Shown in pieces: positions 33,891 through 45,486 of a stretch of DNA of 64,000 nt. How positions within the stretch are numbered: the stretch's first letter is position 1; each line of letters begins with the position of its first letter. Below the pieces are notes generated by a model that made no database searches, was not told where the DNA came from, and saw only the letters and a program-made list of their open reading frames with translations. Both the position numbers and the translations under genes were made by a program. Source of the DNA: Yponomeuta sedellus (lineage: Eukaryota > Arthropoda > Insecta > Lepidoptera > Yponomeutidae); the NCBI GenBank assembly GCA_934045075.1, contig OW203736.1, positions 9,450,075 to 9,514,074 of the forward strand, in the 5' to 3' direction.

Positions 33891-34289
33891 ATTTAATTTT
33901 ATTATCTACGAATATCCATTTATAAAATAATTCGAATTATAGACTGTGCGAGCAAGACAGCATGCCGACGTAGCTGCAGCCTTAAGTAAATAGTAATGCT
34001 CGATTATGTTATGGTCGTTGCTAACATAATCGGCCTTTATGTATTTTCAGTCAGCTCCTATTAGTCCTATTACATACATAGATATACGCATAGTCCTTTC
34101 CCGAAGTACGCCATTATTTATTGTCCTTGTCCATCTTCATCCAGCCGCTACGTGCATGCGCCTAAGACGTAGATACTTGTTTGTATAATCGGGTTTGCGA
34201 TGGCGCACAAACAGTAAAACTGTAAAGGTAATTTTTAAAATATTATGTTGGTTAATTCACCACAAAAACTCGAAAATTTGAACTATTAA
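33891..34289. other. Spacer without recognisable content
   Basis: No gene or repeat seen. Confidence 0.4.
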
Positions 34290-34489
34290 TGTGGCGAGCG
34301 CATGTCAACTCTGCGCGCGCACTACAAACTACAATATTCCTGCATCGCGCAATCAAAGTGTTTCAATGACATACCATAAATATAACGTCCAACTAACAAT
34401 AGTTGGACTGGCCGTCCCCAGGCATACGTTCTGCCTGGCGGGAAATTTCCCTTTATAGTGGAAGAACACGATCACCCGCTCTTCCCTAT
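34290..34489. mobile_element. Element of family M2, copy 2
   Basis: About 200 bp closely matching 10,978-11,179 (gtcaactctgcgcgcgcact, ccgtccccaggcatacgttc, gcggg-type end ctcttccctat). No target duplication is visible here. Confidence 0.6.
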
Positions 34490-34490
34490 G

Positions 34491-34767
34491 GAACGATGTA
34501 TATAATTTTATAATAATAAATAAACTCTGGAACGACTTTAGGTGTGGTTTTATTTGTTATAATATTGTAGTAATATTAACAGAAAACTGGATAAAAACGG
34601 ATAAACGGAAAAGCAGGTAAAAAGTCAGATCTGGTCAAAGCGTAAAGTAGTAGTGGTGAAAAATGAGGGAAATCGAAGAATGTGTGACGTACATAATTTA
34701 AATAATTGAAAATTATAGATGGAAAAAGAAATAAAAATGGTGTGAAGAGGTTTGCACCGTTACACCT
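34491..34767 (+). repeat. Interspersed repeat R280, copy 2
   Basis: Nearly identical to 6,138-6,417. It directly abuts the M2 element, which may have inserted at its left end. Confidence 0.6.
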
Positions 34768-34959
34768 ATAATTAATTCACTCGATTTTTTGCGACTACGG
34801 AATAAAGTTTATATGTGTAGTGGATACGAAAGTTTCAGTTCAAAAATTTTACTGTGTGCTATTTTATGTATCCTGTCTTCTGCAGGGTACTGTAGAGAGG
34901 TGCGACAGTACGAGAGTGAGAGTAGAGAGATTGTCTATTCCAAGCGCCGAAGTATGTAA

Positions 34960-35090
34960 ACGCTATAGGCAATCCGCTTTCCTCACGATGCTTTCCTTCA
35001 CATCTAGCGAGTAGTATTGTAACGTATTCACTAACGTAACTTAGAAAACAAAGTCATTGGTTCTTGCGCCGGGGTTAAATCCACGACTTT
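34960..35090 (-). mobile_element. Fragment of tRNA-derived SINE, group C
   Basis: Body (cctcacgatgctttccttca, aaacaaagtcattggttctt on plus) and part of a B-box; degenerate. Confidence 0.5.
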
Positions 35091-35475
35091 CCGAATGTGA
35101 AGCCCTAGGGAAAAGTCTAGGCCAGATGGATAGACATACAGACCGACGTTGTAGAGATATTAATAGGGTCCGGTTGGTACCTTTCCAGTACGAAAGCCTA
35201 AAAAGGAAAACTTCTCATTTGCTAACAGATTCTCAGTCGTAAGAGGAAGGAAACTGCGGGCGCCCTGCCAACTGATAGCCCGAAACTTATAGCAACTGCA
35301 TATTGCGTTACGAACGGAGATTTCATCTCGAGATATCGAGAAATCGTAGAAAAATATCAGTTGATACTTTCTTGACTTGACTGCCCGGTCTAGCGGTATG
35401 CATGGCTGATTTCCATGCGAGTTAATTGTCATCATATTAATACTTTTCTTGGGCAAACACGCAAATATACATAAC
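35091..35475. other. Spacer without recognisable content
   Basis: The 98-codon minus ORF at 35,160-35,456 has no supporting features. Confidence 0.35.
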
Positions 35476-35572
35476 TTAAGAAAACAAAGTCATTGGTACA
35501 TGCCGGGATTCAAACCCACGATCTCCCGTTTGAGAGGCAGACGTTCTACCGTTCCGCTACCAACGCTTTTAC
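35476..35572 (-). mobile_element. tRNA-like head of SINE group C
   Basis: Minus strand: A-box gcggaacggtagaacgtctg, B-box gggtttgaatcccgg, then catgtaccaatgactttg. Confidence 0.65.
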
Positions 35573-35589
35573 TAATAACTATACTATAA

Positions 35590-35769
35590 CTAGCTGATCC
35601 AGCAAACTTCGTACCGCCTAACAGTCGATTCTTAATTTTTTTTATTTTTCTCTCCCATCCTCGTACTTCAAGAAATATTCTAAAAAAAGAATTAGCGAAA
35701 TCGGTTCAGCTCTCTCCAGATTTGCGCTTACCAACACATTCAGCTTTTCATTTTTATATTATAGATAGA
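35590..35769 (-). mobile_element. Non-autonomous Helitron (family H1), 180 bp
   Basis: The minus strand begins TCTATCTATAATATAAAAAT after an A and ends gctggatcagctag before a T. This fits the A^T target and CTAG end of Helitrons. Body shared with 22,429-22,612. Confidence 0.7.
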
Positions 35770-35794
35770 TAAAATCTATCATTTCTAATTATAT

Positions 35795-36035
35795 CCAGCG
35801 GCCTATAATGGTGGCAACAATCTCCTTTTAGATAGCCAGACTTATTGTCTGGCCGAGGTATACGCCAGCCCCCGGTCTCCAGTGGCGTCGATGAGGCGCG
35901 TCGACAGCTCTTTAAATGCGCCTCGATATCCCATGGGCCCAGTGTCTCGACCCCAAAGGGTGCGAATACGTGTTGGTTGTCCTAAGTTGCCGCCGTTTGA
36001 GGCTTTCCGCCGCGCCGGCCGCCAAGCCAGCTGCC
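35795..36035 (-). pseudogene. Non-LTR retrotransposon polyprotein fragment
   Basis: Minus-strand frames give FAPFGVETLGPWDIEA, FKELSTRLIDATGDRG and then an ISLAI-like piece. This is the order of a conserved C-terminal stretch in many insect LINE polyproteins (F-PF-VET-GPW---A---...L--RL----GD-RA--F--QRIS-A-QRGN). At least two frameshifts separate the pieces. Confidence 0.55.
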
Positions 36036-36039
36036 CTTA

Positions 36040-36250
36040 GCTGACGGCCTCGGTGGCGCAGCGGTTTAGCACGCTGTCTGTAGAAAACTCGGATTCGTTC
36101 CCCGGCCCGGGTTTGTTTCGGGTCTTGGATGTTATCTATGTATTTTTGAATTTTTTGGAGCTTCTTTTCCCATCTTCGCCTATGTTACACAGAATCTGTC
36201 TAAGGCTGGCTGGAAGAAATTTGTTTTGAAATATGTAATATCTACACTTA
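36040..36250 (+). mobile_element. tRNA-derived SINE (group A variant) with head
   Basis: A-box (tcggtggcgcagcggtttag), B-box-like ggattcgttccccgg, tail (aaatttgttttgaaatatgt). An inverted scrap of the A-box (cactgcgccaccgaggccgt) follows at 36,261. Confidence 0.62.
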
Positions 36251-36294
36251 GGTAGGCCCACTGCGCCACCGAGGCCGTCAGCTAAGTGTAGATG

Positions 36295-36352
36295 CACCAC
36301 GGGGGCCAAGTCCGGGTTGGTGGAGGATTGTAAGACAGTGGCGGACCTTACG
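36295..36352 (-). mobile_element. Internal scrap of a 5S-rRNA-derived SINE
   Basis: Contains accacgggggccaagtccgg and gaggattgtaagacagtggc. Confidence 0.55.
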
Positions 36353-36429
36353 GTCTAGCGGTAACACGTCTTGTTACCAATGGCGGTGCAAAACAGCCTA
36401 TGTGGAATTAAGCGAATGTAAAAAAATCT

Positions 36430-36572
36430 TCTTCTTCTGCAGGTTATATTAATCCACTTCTGGACATAGCCCTCCCCTAATAAGCACCATAACGCAAGGT
36501 TGTGCTATCATAAGGGCATTACAAGGGTAATGCCCATAATCCCCACGCTGGGCATGCGGGTTGGGGATCGAT
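36430..36572 (-). mobile_element. 3' end of an RTE-type LINE
   Basis: Plus strand: cttcttctgcaggtt, atagccctcccctaataagc, then gctgggcatgcgggttgggg. Confidence 0.6.
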
Positions 36573-37148
36573 CGAATGTAAATTCGTCACGTTGAAATAA
36601 GTTTTGGATTTCTGTCAGTCAATCGCGCGCGATAGTGTGCGCATGTAAGCTATACTGAAGGTACCGTTTTTCACAGAACCCTTCAATATTCCCGCTATAA
36701 CCACGTAGTTAGACCCCGTTGTGTGAAGATTATGACTACGTTCGGGCGTAAATGGCGACGCAGATAAGATAGCGGGCGCTAAGTGAAAAATAACCGTTTG
36801 CGAGCAACGCGTTACCGGGGCGACGAGATTTCGTCTGCATGTATCATGGAAATAACGTAGCTGCTATATGCGTTACGTTTGTAGGAAATATATAGGGTAT
36901 AAATAAACCCTATATAAATTCCAAAATGGTCCGACGTCATAGTTGAATCGGCGGAAGGTCGTGGATGCGAATGCCATGCGACCGTGAGAGATGGCATTTG
37001 AGGGAAAAGGTAGGGCAGCGGTGAGCTGATGATGATGATAAAATTACAAAATGAGGGGATTTATTTACTAAAAAAAACAAGTAAGTGAATTCGGTATTAA
37101 GTTAATCATTTAAAATATTTTTGAGTCTTATGTACTTTACCTATGATC
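36573..37148. other. Spacer without recognisable gene
   Basis: A 10-bp-armed palindrome (tatatagggt / accctatata) lies at about 36,889-36,916. Nothing else was recognised. Confidence 0.4.
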
Positions 37149-37149
37149 A

Positions 37150-37545
37150 GCGACCAAGCGCTCGTGGCCTAGGCGAAAGAAGCGTTCGTAGCCTAGGCGA
37201 ACCGAGTGATTGGATTCAATCACTCGAGTTAAGCAATAGCAGGCGCGGTCAGGTGCTGGATGGGTGACCGTCCCGTTACTACCGCTAGTGGCATTTTTTC
37301 GAGCGCTTCCGTGCTTCGCAAGGCACGTTAAGTCGTTGGTGCCGACTGTCATGTAATGGCAGTCGTTAAGCCAGAGGCCTTATGGGCGGCTTGATAACTT
37401 CTGACAGTAAGGCCCGCCACTGTCTTACAATCCTCCACCAACCCGAACTTGGCGCCCGTGGTGGAGTATGGCCTAACATTCCTGCGATGCAGGAAAAGAC
37501 CCCTGCTCTAGCAGTGAGGACATAAAAGGGTTGGTATCGAATATC
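37150..37545 (+). mobile_element. 5S-rRNA-derived SINE with duplicated first segment
   Basis: The first about 30 bp are doubled (cgtggcctaggcgaa / cgtagcctaggcgaa). The 5S-like head, body and tail then follow intact. Confidence 0.75.
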
Positions 37546-37576
37546 GACGTATGGATCATGTAACTTTATACTTAAA

Positions 37577-37850
37577 CTAGGGGGCGAGCCCCCTGCGCGC
37601 TTACGCGCGCCAACCCCCAGCCGCTCCGAGCTGAGCTCTCCGCGGCGCTCGGCCTAGGGCCTCGCTAGACACTTATTGCAGTGAATTGTTGCGTGGGAAC
37701 ATGTATGGTCTCGGCCTTCGGCCTCGGCCTGGACGGAGCTCGGCCTTCGGCCTCGCCGCGGCGGGATGCTTCGTCACGACATAGCTAAAGCATGCGCTGT
37801 GGACATTGAGAATTATCGGTCTTACATGCTTAAAATAATCTTCTGAAACA
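37577..37850 (-). mobile_element. GC-rich Helitron-like 3' end
   Basis: Read on minus, the sequence ends in a hairpin (agggggctcgccccct) and CTAG followed by T, as Helitron 3' ends do, with a second palindrome gcgcgcgtaagcgcgc beside it. Positions 37,680-37,765 carry repeated ctcggccttcggcctcg. At 37,816 the word tcggtcttacatg is shared with the modules at 48,273 and 62,273. The other end was not found. Confidence 0.45.
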
Positions 37851-37904
37851 GTTTTAACAGTACATAGGTATGTGGTAAAGAGGAGTGATTAGAGATTATT
37901 GAAG

Positions 37905-37985
37905 ACCTCTGTGGCGCAGCGGTAGTGCATTGGCTGCCACGCAAGAGGTCCCGGGTTCGAACCTCGGCTGGGGAGTGCTGTTAAG
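37905..37985 (+). mobile_element. tRNA-like head of SINE group A
   Basis: gacctctgtggcgcagcggt and gggttcgaacctcggctgg; the tail is lost. Confidence 0.65.
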
Positions 37986-37989
37986 TTTT

Positions 37990-40200
37990 TAGAGGAAGTT
38001 TTTTTTTTTGTAAGCATTTGTTTATTTTAAAATGTGAGTTCAAATCGTGATTTCAAATCGGATTCATTCGTATTCAGAAAGAGATTCCGGAATAGTAAAT
38101 AATAACTGACTGATTTATTCATACTAACACGATTCTTCTACAATAGGTACTCGTTGATAAATATGACTTATTAAAACAAATAGGTGATGTTAAGATTATC
38201 TTTTATTTATTTAAAGATAAAACCACTGTAGAAAAAATATAACATGTACCTATGCAAAATTAAAATCTGCATTAGAATTTGATTTATTTACATCCAGCGT
38301 GTTAATGATAAAAAAATCGATAATAAAGTCTTCAAAGCATTAATTTGTAGACTATTTAAACTTTATTTTGGGAATTTATAAGTTTTAGAAAAAGAGAATG
38401 AAACTTAATATAATTTTTTTACAAAATTGTGTTAATGGTAAGCAGTAGCAACAACTCAAGTTTACTCAGCATTTTGTGCAGGTTAAAAGCGAATTAATAA
38501 TAGAAATTAAGTCAACAATAATAAAACATAAGAAAGTATTTTAGTTTCAGTTTATAAGCATTGACGACTAAGCAAGATAGTAACAAACTTGTAAGATGAA
38601 AACGATTAGTAAAAAAGTGCATGAACATATTAGTAATATAATAGTAGATAAATATAGAACACATTGTTGGACAACCAGATAAAAGGTTTGCTGAAAGAAA
38701 TCTCTTATAGAGATAAGCTCGTCTTTGTACATGTACTTTCTTAAATGTTTCATTTCTTTTTTGTGCGCAGCATACTATAATAATAATGATTACAACCATG
38801 AAGATAGTATATGCACCATTATTACTCTTCTTTGATTTGTAAATGAAAAATGCAATTGAAATGTAAAGTTAACTAAAACTTGTTGTCTATTGCACAAATA
38901 AATAACAGATAAAGCCGGTTAGTAGGTAGCTAGTATTTTTTATGTAATTTCCTGTAGGTAAAGTTCTTGTGCTTCTCTGCGAAGTCAGTCTCCTCTCCTT
39001 CCTTCTCTTCTTCTTTCCTCTTTTAATATTTTAATTTAGGCAGACTGATACGGGTCAAAATGATTGCCTTTATTTTTCTCTCTTCAAAAATCGTTTATTA
39101 TTCGACAAAAATCAAAATGCGAATGAACAAAACTTAAACAACACGGGGGCAGCACCATCTCTTACAGAGCCACCTGGTGAATATGACAGGAACCTCGTAG
39201 ATTTATCGACAGGTCATTTCGACGTCGTCGCATTGCCGTGACCACAGATGGCGTTAACACCTGTGTTATGTGTATTCGACACACAAGCAATCGCAATACA
39301 AATGCCGCCTCTGTTGGAGTGCTTGATCGTGGTATATCATTAGGCGATAAGAAAGCAGCGCGCACAGAAGAAGGCATAAGAAGGCTTTTCTTTTGTTGAT
39401 GACACAGCGTTATATTGTATTTGTCATGACAGGAGACTGTTGTAGATGGATTTGGCGGCGGTTTGGTTTTGTTTTGTATTGAACGTCTTGGTAGTTAACC
39501 TTGATAGAAATTCTTTCACTGCGAAATGTCATTTATGGTATTTATGTCATTTTCCATATGGACATATACCGAGGCTAAAATAACAGGCACATTTTATCTG
39601 TCAGTTCCTTTTAAGTCTTATAAATTTTGTAATTATTGTACCACCATGCAGGATACAGGATATTCAATTCACCATCGCTTCCACGCTGTATGGTCTTAAG
39701 CCTGATGGACGCTCATCTGTAATAATATCACTCTGGTGGTTGGTTGCTGTAACCGCGTCGGTCTATCTTATTGGTATGTCTCATAGCCTTTTTTTCTCTT
39801 CTTTCTGCTTGTTATGGCTCCCGGGAAGACGTGTTTCATAATTATAGATCTTGTTTTCTCATAATTCAGATGTGTTGTGACAATCTGAAAAACAAAGAAA
39901 TAAGTTTAGTGGTAGCTCCTGCTTATATTATTTTCGAATTAATACAGAGTAAGAGAGTTCTGTGGGTCATGAAAATGGAGGGTTACACTCGTTAATCCTC
40001 TTTATAGGAAAGAATTTATCAAAAAGTAATATGCAATGGTTTTCATTTTACTCTTCTTCGCATAATCTATTAATTCGTGAAAAACTAACAACTTTGACAT
40101 TCATTAGGTAAACATTTTCTTTTTATACTTAATGAAAAACATTATTTAATTTAAATTTAAAATACAAACAGCCATGGAAAAAGCGCTAGTGCTGTAGCGA
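37990..40200. other. Gene-free spacer
   Basis: AT-rich. ORFs of 95, 71 and 74 codons (38,512; 39,162; 39,771) lack supporting features. No shared repeat was recognised. Confidence 0.4.
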
Positions 40201-43200
40201 TGATAGAACACCCAGCGTGTGATGCAACAATGTCTTTGCTGAAGGAAAACATCGTCTTGAGAATCTGCGGTGTTGAAATACCAAAGAGCTACAAATTAAT
40301 CAGCTACAGGTAATCCGCGCTGTGCACGCGTAGCAATGCAGCTAATTTTGACTTAATCACTTTTTGTTTCGTTCGAGGACCTATATGAACACATAGACGC
40401 TTGAGAGGTTCCTCACGATGTTTTAATGGTGTGTCTAGAGAGAAAGTGTTAGGTTTGTTTGTACCTGTAAATTGGTGTTGATTTTTCTTTGAGGTATATA
40501 CTTCATAACATATTCCGTCTTCCACTTCGGAAATGATGTTTTCAATGCAGTGGCTGTGAATCTGAAACGTAAATAAAAAGAATCAGTTATTTTTTTCACT
40601 TTATAAGTATTTTGTAAATAGGGTTTTGCAGATAGATTATCTAAAAATTAATTGCGGTTAGTCTATCGTCGATACATTTTTTTATGATGGGATTATTTCT
40701 AAAATGGCAAACAATTTTAGCTGTATATTAAATTTCGATTCTTTCTGTAATTAATGGGAGAAACAAATTGTATCTATAATTTTGTGACGATATTGGAGTA
40801 ACTTACTTATTTATATTCGTGTGTTCTTAGTTATTTAGATTATTCGGTAAGTATGGAATGTTGTTAATTTTAATTTAAAAAACAATCTAATCAATCTATC
40901 AAAAAACAATCTGAATTGTTCCACACAAACTATTTGAATTGTATTTTTGAGGAGTGTTTTAGTTGAATTGTGTTTTTGACAAACACTATAAGAGATCAAG
41001 GATGAATGAAGCATAGGTATATTTTACCTTTTCGTTAAATTCTTTCAATAATGTGCTACTTCATCTTCAATGTTTGTTTTCCGCGGTATGCCTCTTCTAC
41101 ATAGTTTTCTATTGTTATCCATCTGCGGCTATTATTGTAGTCCAGCACGACCGTGTAGTAGCCCTGATGTCATCTGATCATCGTACCGGTGTTGTGCCTA
41201 CATTTCGTGCGCTCATTGCGCCGCCGCGGTCTTCATAACAGGACTATACGGCTCCACCTTCGATACTTCCGTTGATGTACGTGTTTTGCTCAACGCCACC
41301 TGTTTTCCGATATCTGTAACATTCATATCAAAGAGAACTCGTAATCAAGTTTTGCGTAGCGTAAAGTAAGTTCGCAATCTGACATTAAATCAAATTGTTT
41401 TAGAAAACTGCTTTACAGTTTGCATTGAAATAACACATCACCTGAACTGAACACTTTATTCGCATCGATAAAATAATGAGTTGGCTCCATTTATGTGTTA
41501 AATAAATAAAAACCATGTAACGCGACCAAGTTGTATTGAAATTTAAATTGAGAGTTGCATCAGCATATTACATACAGATATTTAAGATAACAATTGTAGA
41601 AACAGTTTTCAAGCTTTGCGTTATTTCAATAATACATAATATTATTTAAATTGTCAGATCGCATATTATGTTCGAGATCTCGTGTCGTAAGCCCGATTGA
41701 AGCCGTGTAGTCTGACTCGGTATTACATGTATAGATGTAATAGACGTTCAATGTTGACGACGGCGAGCTGTCTGCTAGCTCTCCGCGTAGTGCAGCTGAA
41801 GGGACACGCCGCTGTTGGTGAGGTCCCGTCGTTGGCGTCACCGGTGGAGTCGATGCTGTTTGCGATATTTTCCAATTCCTGTAAAGTTTTAAACAATTAA
41901 TTACTCAACTCAAGTTGTTAGTTCATATCGTACAGTACATCAACCTTTACATGCGAACACTTTATTGAACTAATAACTTAAGTGCTTTGAACAGCAAAAT
42001 GTAAAGGTTGATGGAAAGTAAAAAAAAAAATATATAAACAGGAGCATTGCATTGAACAACCAAGAAACACTTAAGGTTAGTATTAAAATGTTACCTCCTG
42101 GCTTGGTAATGTTAGTCATATTATCTGGTTGGTAGGTGTCTTCATCTGCCTAAGATTGGTTATCGGGAAATGTTGCGAGTCTTATCTGAAACAGTCTATA
42201 AATTCTACCAATCTATCTACTTAATTTACTCAAACTACTTACTTTACAGTATAGATTAAAATATTAATAAAGAGTAAAATTTAAAGCCGGTAAAAAAGGT
42301 AAAACTACATATAAATATATACGATAAATTAATTATAAGAGAAACGTAACTACGAAAGAACTAAACTAACTAAGTTGGTAATTAGTAGTAATTTATTTAT
42401 GTAAATATTTGGTTGGTTTCCATCAAGACCCGTAGGCGTTACCTTATTACATTTCACCTGTTCAATGATTTTACTACATACTTCATCTTTTAGTTTGTAT
42501 TTGATTCACTTTAATTTCAAGATTTGTAGGGACCGTAATAGTTATAAGGGGTTAAATCGTTAAAGTTAAATATCTATTTTTTTGTGTGACACAGTGACAT
42601 TAAATAAAAGGACAGGCTCACCAAATTAATCCAAGAAAACCTAAATTTTGCACTACATTCACATGAAATACTTTTTTCTTTTCTACATTTTATTACATTC
42701 AGCTTCTGTGGCCATCTAAACAATGAGTTTACAGAAACGTACATATCAATTAATTATTATTTATTCCCAATTTTTTACAGTATTAAAAAAGCATGGCCTA
42801 CAAAAGCTCAATGAAATAAAATATAGATTATCTATGGGATTGCTACACAGCTTTTTTGGAGTAGAAAATCATTAGACACGTGATTTTTCTTTTAAGAAAC
42901 GCCAAGGAGGTACAACCCCTTGCGTTTTTTTTATTGTGGTGTCCCCTTTGTAAGGGCCTAATCCACCTAGCTACGCAAAAAGCAAGAAATAAACATACAT
43001 ATGTACGTTAAATATTTATAATAAATAAATGGGGATTTCATAATAAACTTACAAAGGTTAAATACTCAAATGAATTACTAAAAAGAGATGGAAGTAACGG
43101 TTGTTTGCGGACCTCAGGAACGGCCAATCCCAACCTATGTAACTACGCCTAAAGGATCCACTGCTGGACATGGGTGTATTTTTTCGCGGTCACTCGTTGA

Positions 43201-43834
43201 CACACTGCTGGACATAAGTGAAATATATTTAATAATATATAATTTATAATATTATAAATAACGATAATATCTACAGATAAATGAGACAGAAAGTAATGTT
43301 TACAATACGGTTAAGCGTTATATTGTAAAGTAAATGTGATTTATTAGTGTTTATATTATTACACTCTAAGAAAATACTATAACTAAAACATGTACCAAAA
43401 TTCTGAATGTATTCTGAGGAAGCACTTTACCACGATCCTGATAAACACCTTTCATTACATTAACTTTCGTTGACGGCCTTACACAAACATTCGCTCTCAT
43501 CATTCTTTCTATATTTCAAAACGAACGCAACATTTCTGACTTAATTCTGAGCACTACTTTATCATCTTTTAGTCATACAAAACTTTCTCTTCTCATACTG
43601 TTGCGTATACAGGTCATACCACTCGTACACCGTAACCTGTAAATGTACAAATACTTAAATATAGCATAAGATAGATTAATATTTAATTACATACATATGT
43701 ATGTCATTCTTTCTTTTCAGAAAGACCATGAATTGGAAAAATATGCATGTGCAGTGGTGAATATTGAATACACATGTATTAAAATAAACATATACTGTTT
43801 GAACGATGCATATTCAAGTGGTTCACATGTTCAA
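40201..43834. other. Low-repeat region with doubtful minus-strand exons
   Basis: Three open stretches follow a plausible minus-strand splice acceptor: 40,304-40,561 (86 codons to stop, after cgtttcag), 41,626-41,878 (frame open 83 codons, after actttacag) and 43,562-43,636 (24 codons, after atttacag). I do not recognise the peptides and could not find matching donors, so I do not call a gene. A 15-bp-armed inverted repeat, catcaacctttacat, lies at 41,939-42,012. Confidence 0.25.
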
Positions 43835-44289
43835 GTTTCCAAATAGAAATGAGAATTACAACTACGATGTATATGAGTAACACTGTGTATATAACGATGT
43901 TGATGAATAGTATATTGATGTATGAGTTTCTGATAGTGTTGTATAGAATAGATTGGCAAATGAATACAGTTCAGTATATATAGCATATTGGGGTTGTATT
44001 GAATGTATGAATTCGTTAGAAAATGTGTATTCGGTTGTATGTCATGCATAGGAATGTTGTGCAAGAACACTCTGAGAGTTCCTATCCCTATGCGTGTCGA
44101 AAGGAGGGCACGCGAGCGCCACCATCCATGAATGAATACATGCCGGTGCATGCTCCTGCAGGTACCCCAAACTGAGTTAGACGAATGAAAACAAACAATG
44201 CGTAGATCGACACAAGTCTGTGAAGAAGAACGCGGGCACAAGAGTGTCAGTTTGGAGCATCGCAGAGACAGGAGACGGGACAGCCTTAA
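43835..44289 (+). repeat. Second copy of the sequence that follows the autonomous Helitron gene
   Basis: Homologous, in inverted orientation, to about 55,940-56,340. Shared words include gacgaatgaaaacaaacaat, ctgcaggtacccc, gaatgaatacatgcc and caggagacgggac (with small changes). In Helitron coding direction it is the 3' flank. It is cut at 44,289 by the HB1 element. Confidence 0.55.
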
Positions 44290-44349
44290 GGCTAGGCGCA
44301 TGTTGAAATGCAGGCGACATAGACCCCCTCCGCATGCTGCGACGCAACT

Positions 44350-44508
44350 ATTCCATAATCCCCACGCTGGGCATGCGGGTTGGGGATCGCAGTTTGGTGG
44401 AATTGTACTGCAGGGGGCGCTGCTGCCCACCCCCCGGTTTGTGTCCCTTAGTCGCCTTTTACGACACCCGCGGGAAGAAATTGGGTTGGTGCTATTCTCT
44501 AGGTCGAC
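44350..44508 (-). mobile_element. 3' end region of an RTE-type LINE inside HB1 copy 2
   Basis: Shared block (cataatccccacgctgggca, ctgcagggggcgctgctgcc, cttagtcgccttttacgaca on plus). Its GAC tail is missing. Confidence 0.65.
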
Positions 44509-44524
44509 ACCACACAGCAGTAAC

Positions 44525-44810
44525 TCTTTCAATGTCTTTTTTGGGGGTGGTCAACCTTCTTGCTGTATGACAGCCATTACAACTGCCGACCTATGCGCTG
44601 GTGCGTTGTCATGATGAAACAGCACGCATCTTCGAAGTTTCCCTCTCCATTTCTCTTTGATGGCATTCCTCAACTTGGGAATTAAAGCTGCATAATATTG
44701 GCCTGTAATAGTGGTTCCACGCTCCTGGTAATCGTCAAAAATATCCCTTCAGAGTCCCAAAATATTGAGGTCATGACCTTGCCAGCCAATGTCACGGCAC
44801 GAAAATCTTA
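44525..44810 (-). pseudogene. Mariner-type transposase fragment
   Basis: Minus-strand translation: KVMTSIFWDSEGI, then after a one-base frameshift DDYQERGTTITGQYYAALIP, LRNAIKEKWRGKLRRC and VLFHHDNAPAHRSAVVMAVI. The WDSEGI and HHDNAPAH motifs carry the first and second acidic residues of the mariner catalytic triad. The DNA-binding part, the region with the third acidic residue and the inverted ends are absent. A stop follows IQQEG. Confidence 0.82.
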
Positions 44811-45486
44811 AAACTTATCCGACAATATCTTCGTAATGTAAAGTCGATTTTTTTTTGACTGTCGGTACCTAGATTGCGGGGATTTTTCTCATATTCAAAG
44901 ATAGTATATGGATTGAATACTTCCATATGAAATGCCTGTTTCTTGAATTAAGTACCTATCGGATGTTAATTCTTCTATCGCTTAATACAATTGTGACTGA
45001 CGCAACGATGTTCGTTCTCCCTACTCGAAATTGAGAAACCCACCTTGCGACAGTGGAATACGGTGGAGCAGACTCTCCTAATGTTGCTTCTAAATCGCAA
45101 TGAACGGCTCGCACTTCTTTTTTCTCCAATTTCGAGACAAAGTAAACAAATGACTACATTAAAAAAAAACAAAAGAGAATCTAAGATTTTTTCTTTACCT
45201 ATTACAAATTATATGTACCTGAGGTATGCCTGCCACTTTATATTTTTTTCTTACCAAGGAGTTTGTCGTTCTCACTACTTTTTGATCTCCCTTCGTACGA
45301 AATCTGCGCTGCCCTGCGCTGAGCTGTACTACTTCGCCTGCGTCTCAGCATGCGCCTAGCCTAAGCTACACCTATTCGTAGACTAATCCGTCATTGTCCA
45401 CTCACTACACAAGCGCCAAGCTGCAGTCTTGACACTTGTGTACTTTTGGGGAAGCTCGCACGCACGCTCCGAGGAAACAACAGTAA

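Larger units (their letters stand above)
44290..45361. mobile_element. PIF/Harbinger-like element (family HB1), copy 2, 1,072 bp
   Basis: Inverted ends ggctaggcgcatgttgaaat and, inverted, ggctaggcgcatgctgagac, flanked by taa (44,287-44,289 and 45,362-45,364). The interior is not its own: it contains an RTE LINE end and a mariner transposase relic. Confidence 0.7.

Noticed and set aside
43831..44532. A 233-codon minus-strand ORF
   Set aside because: It runs across the Helitron-flank repeat, an HB1 inverted end and an RTE LINE 3' tail, so it is a chance frame over junctions of unrelated repeats.
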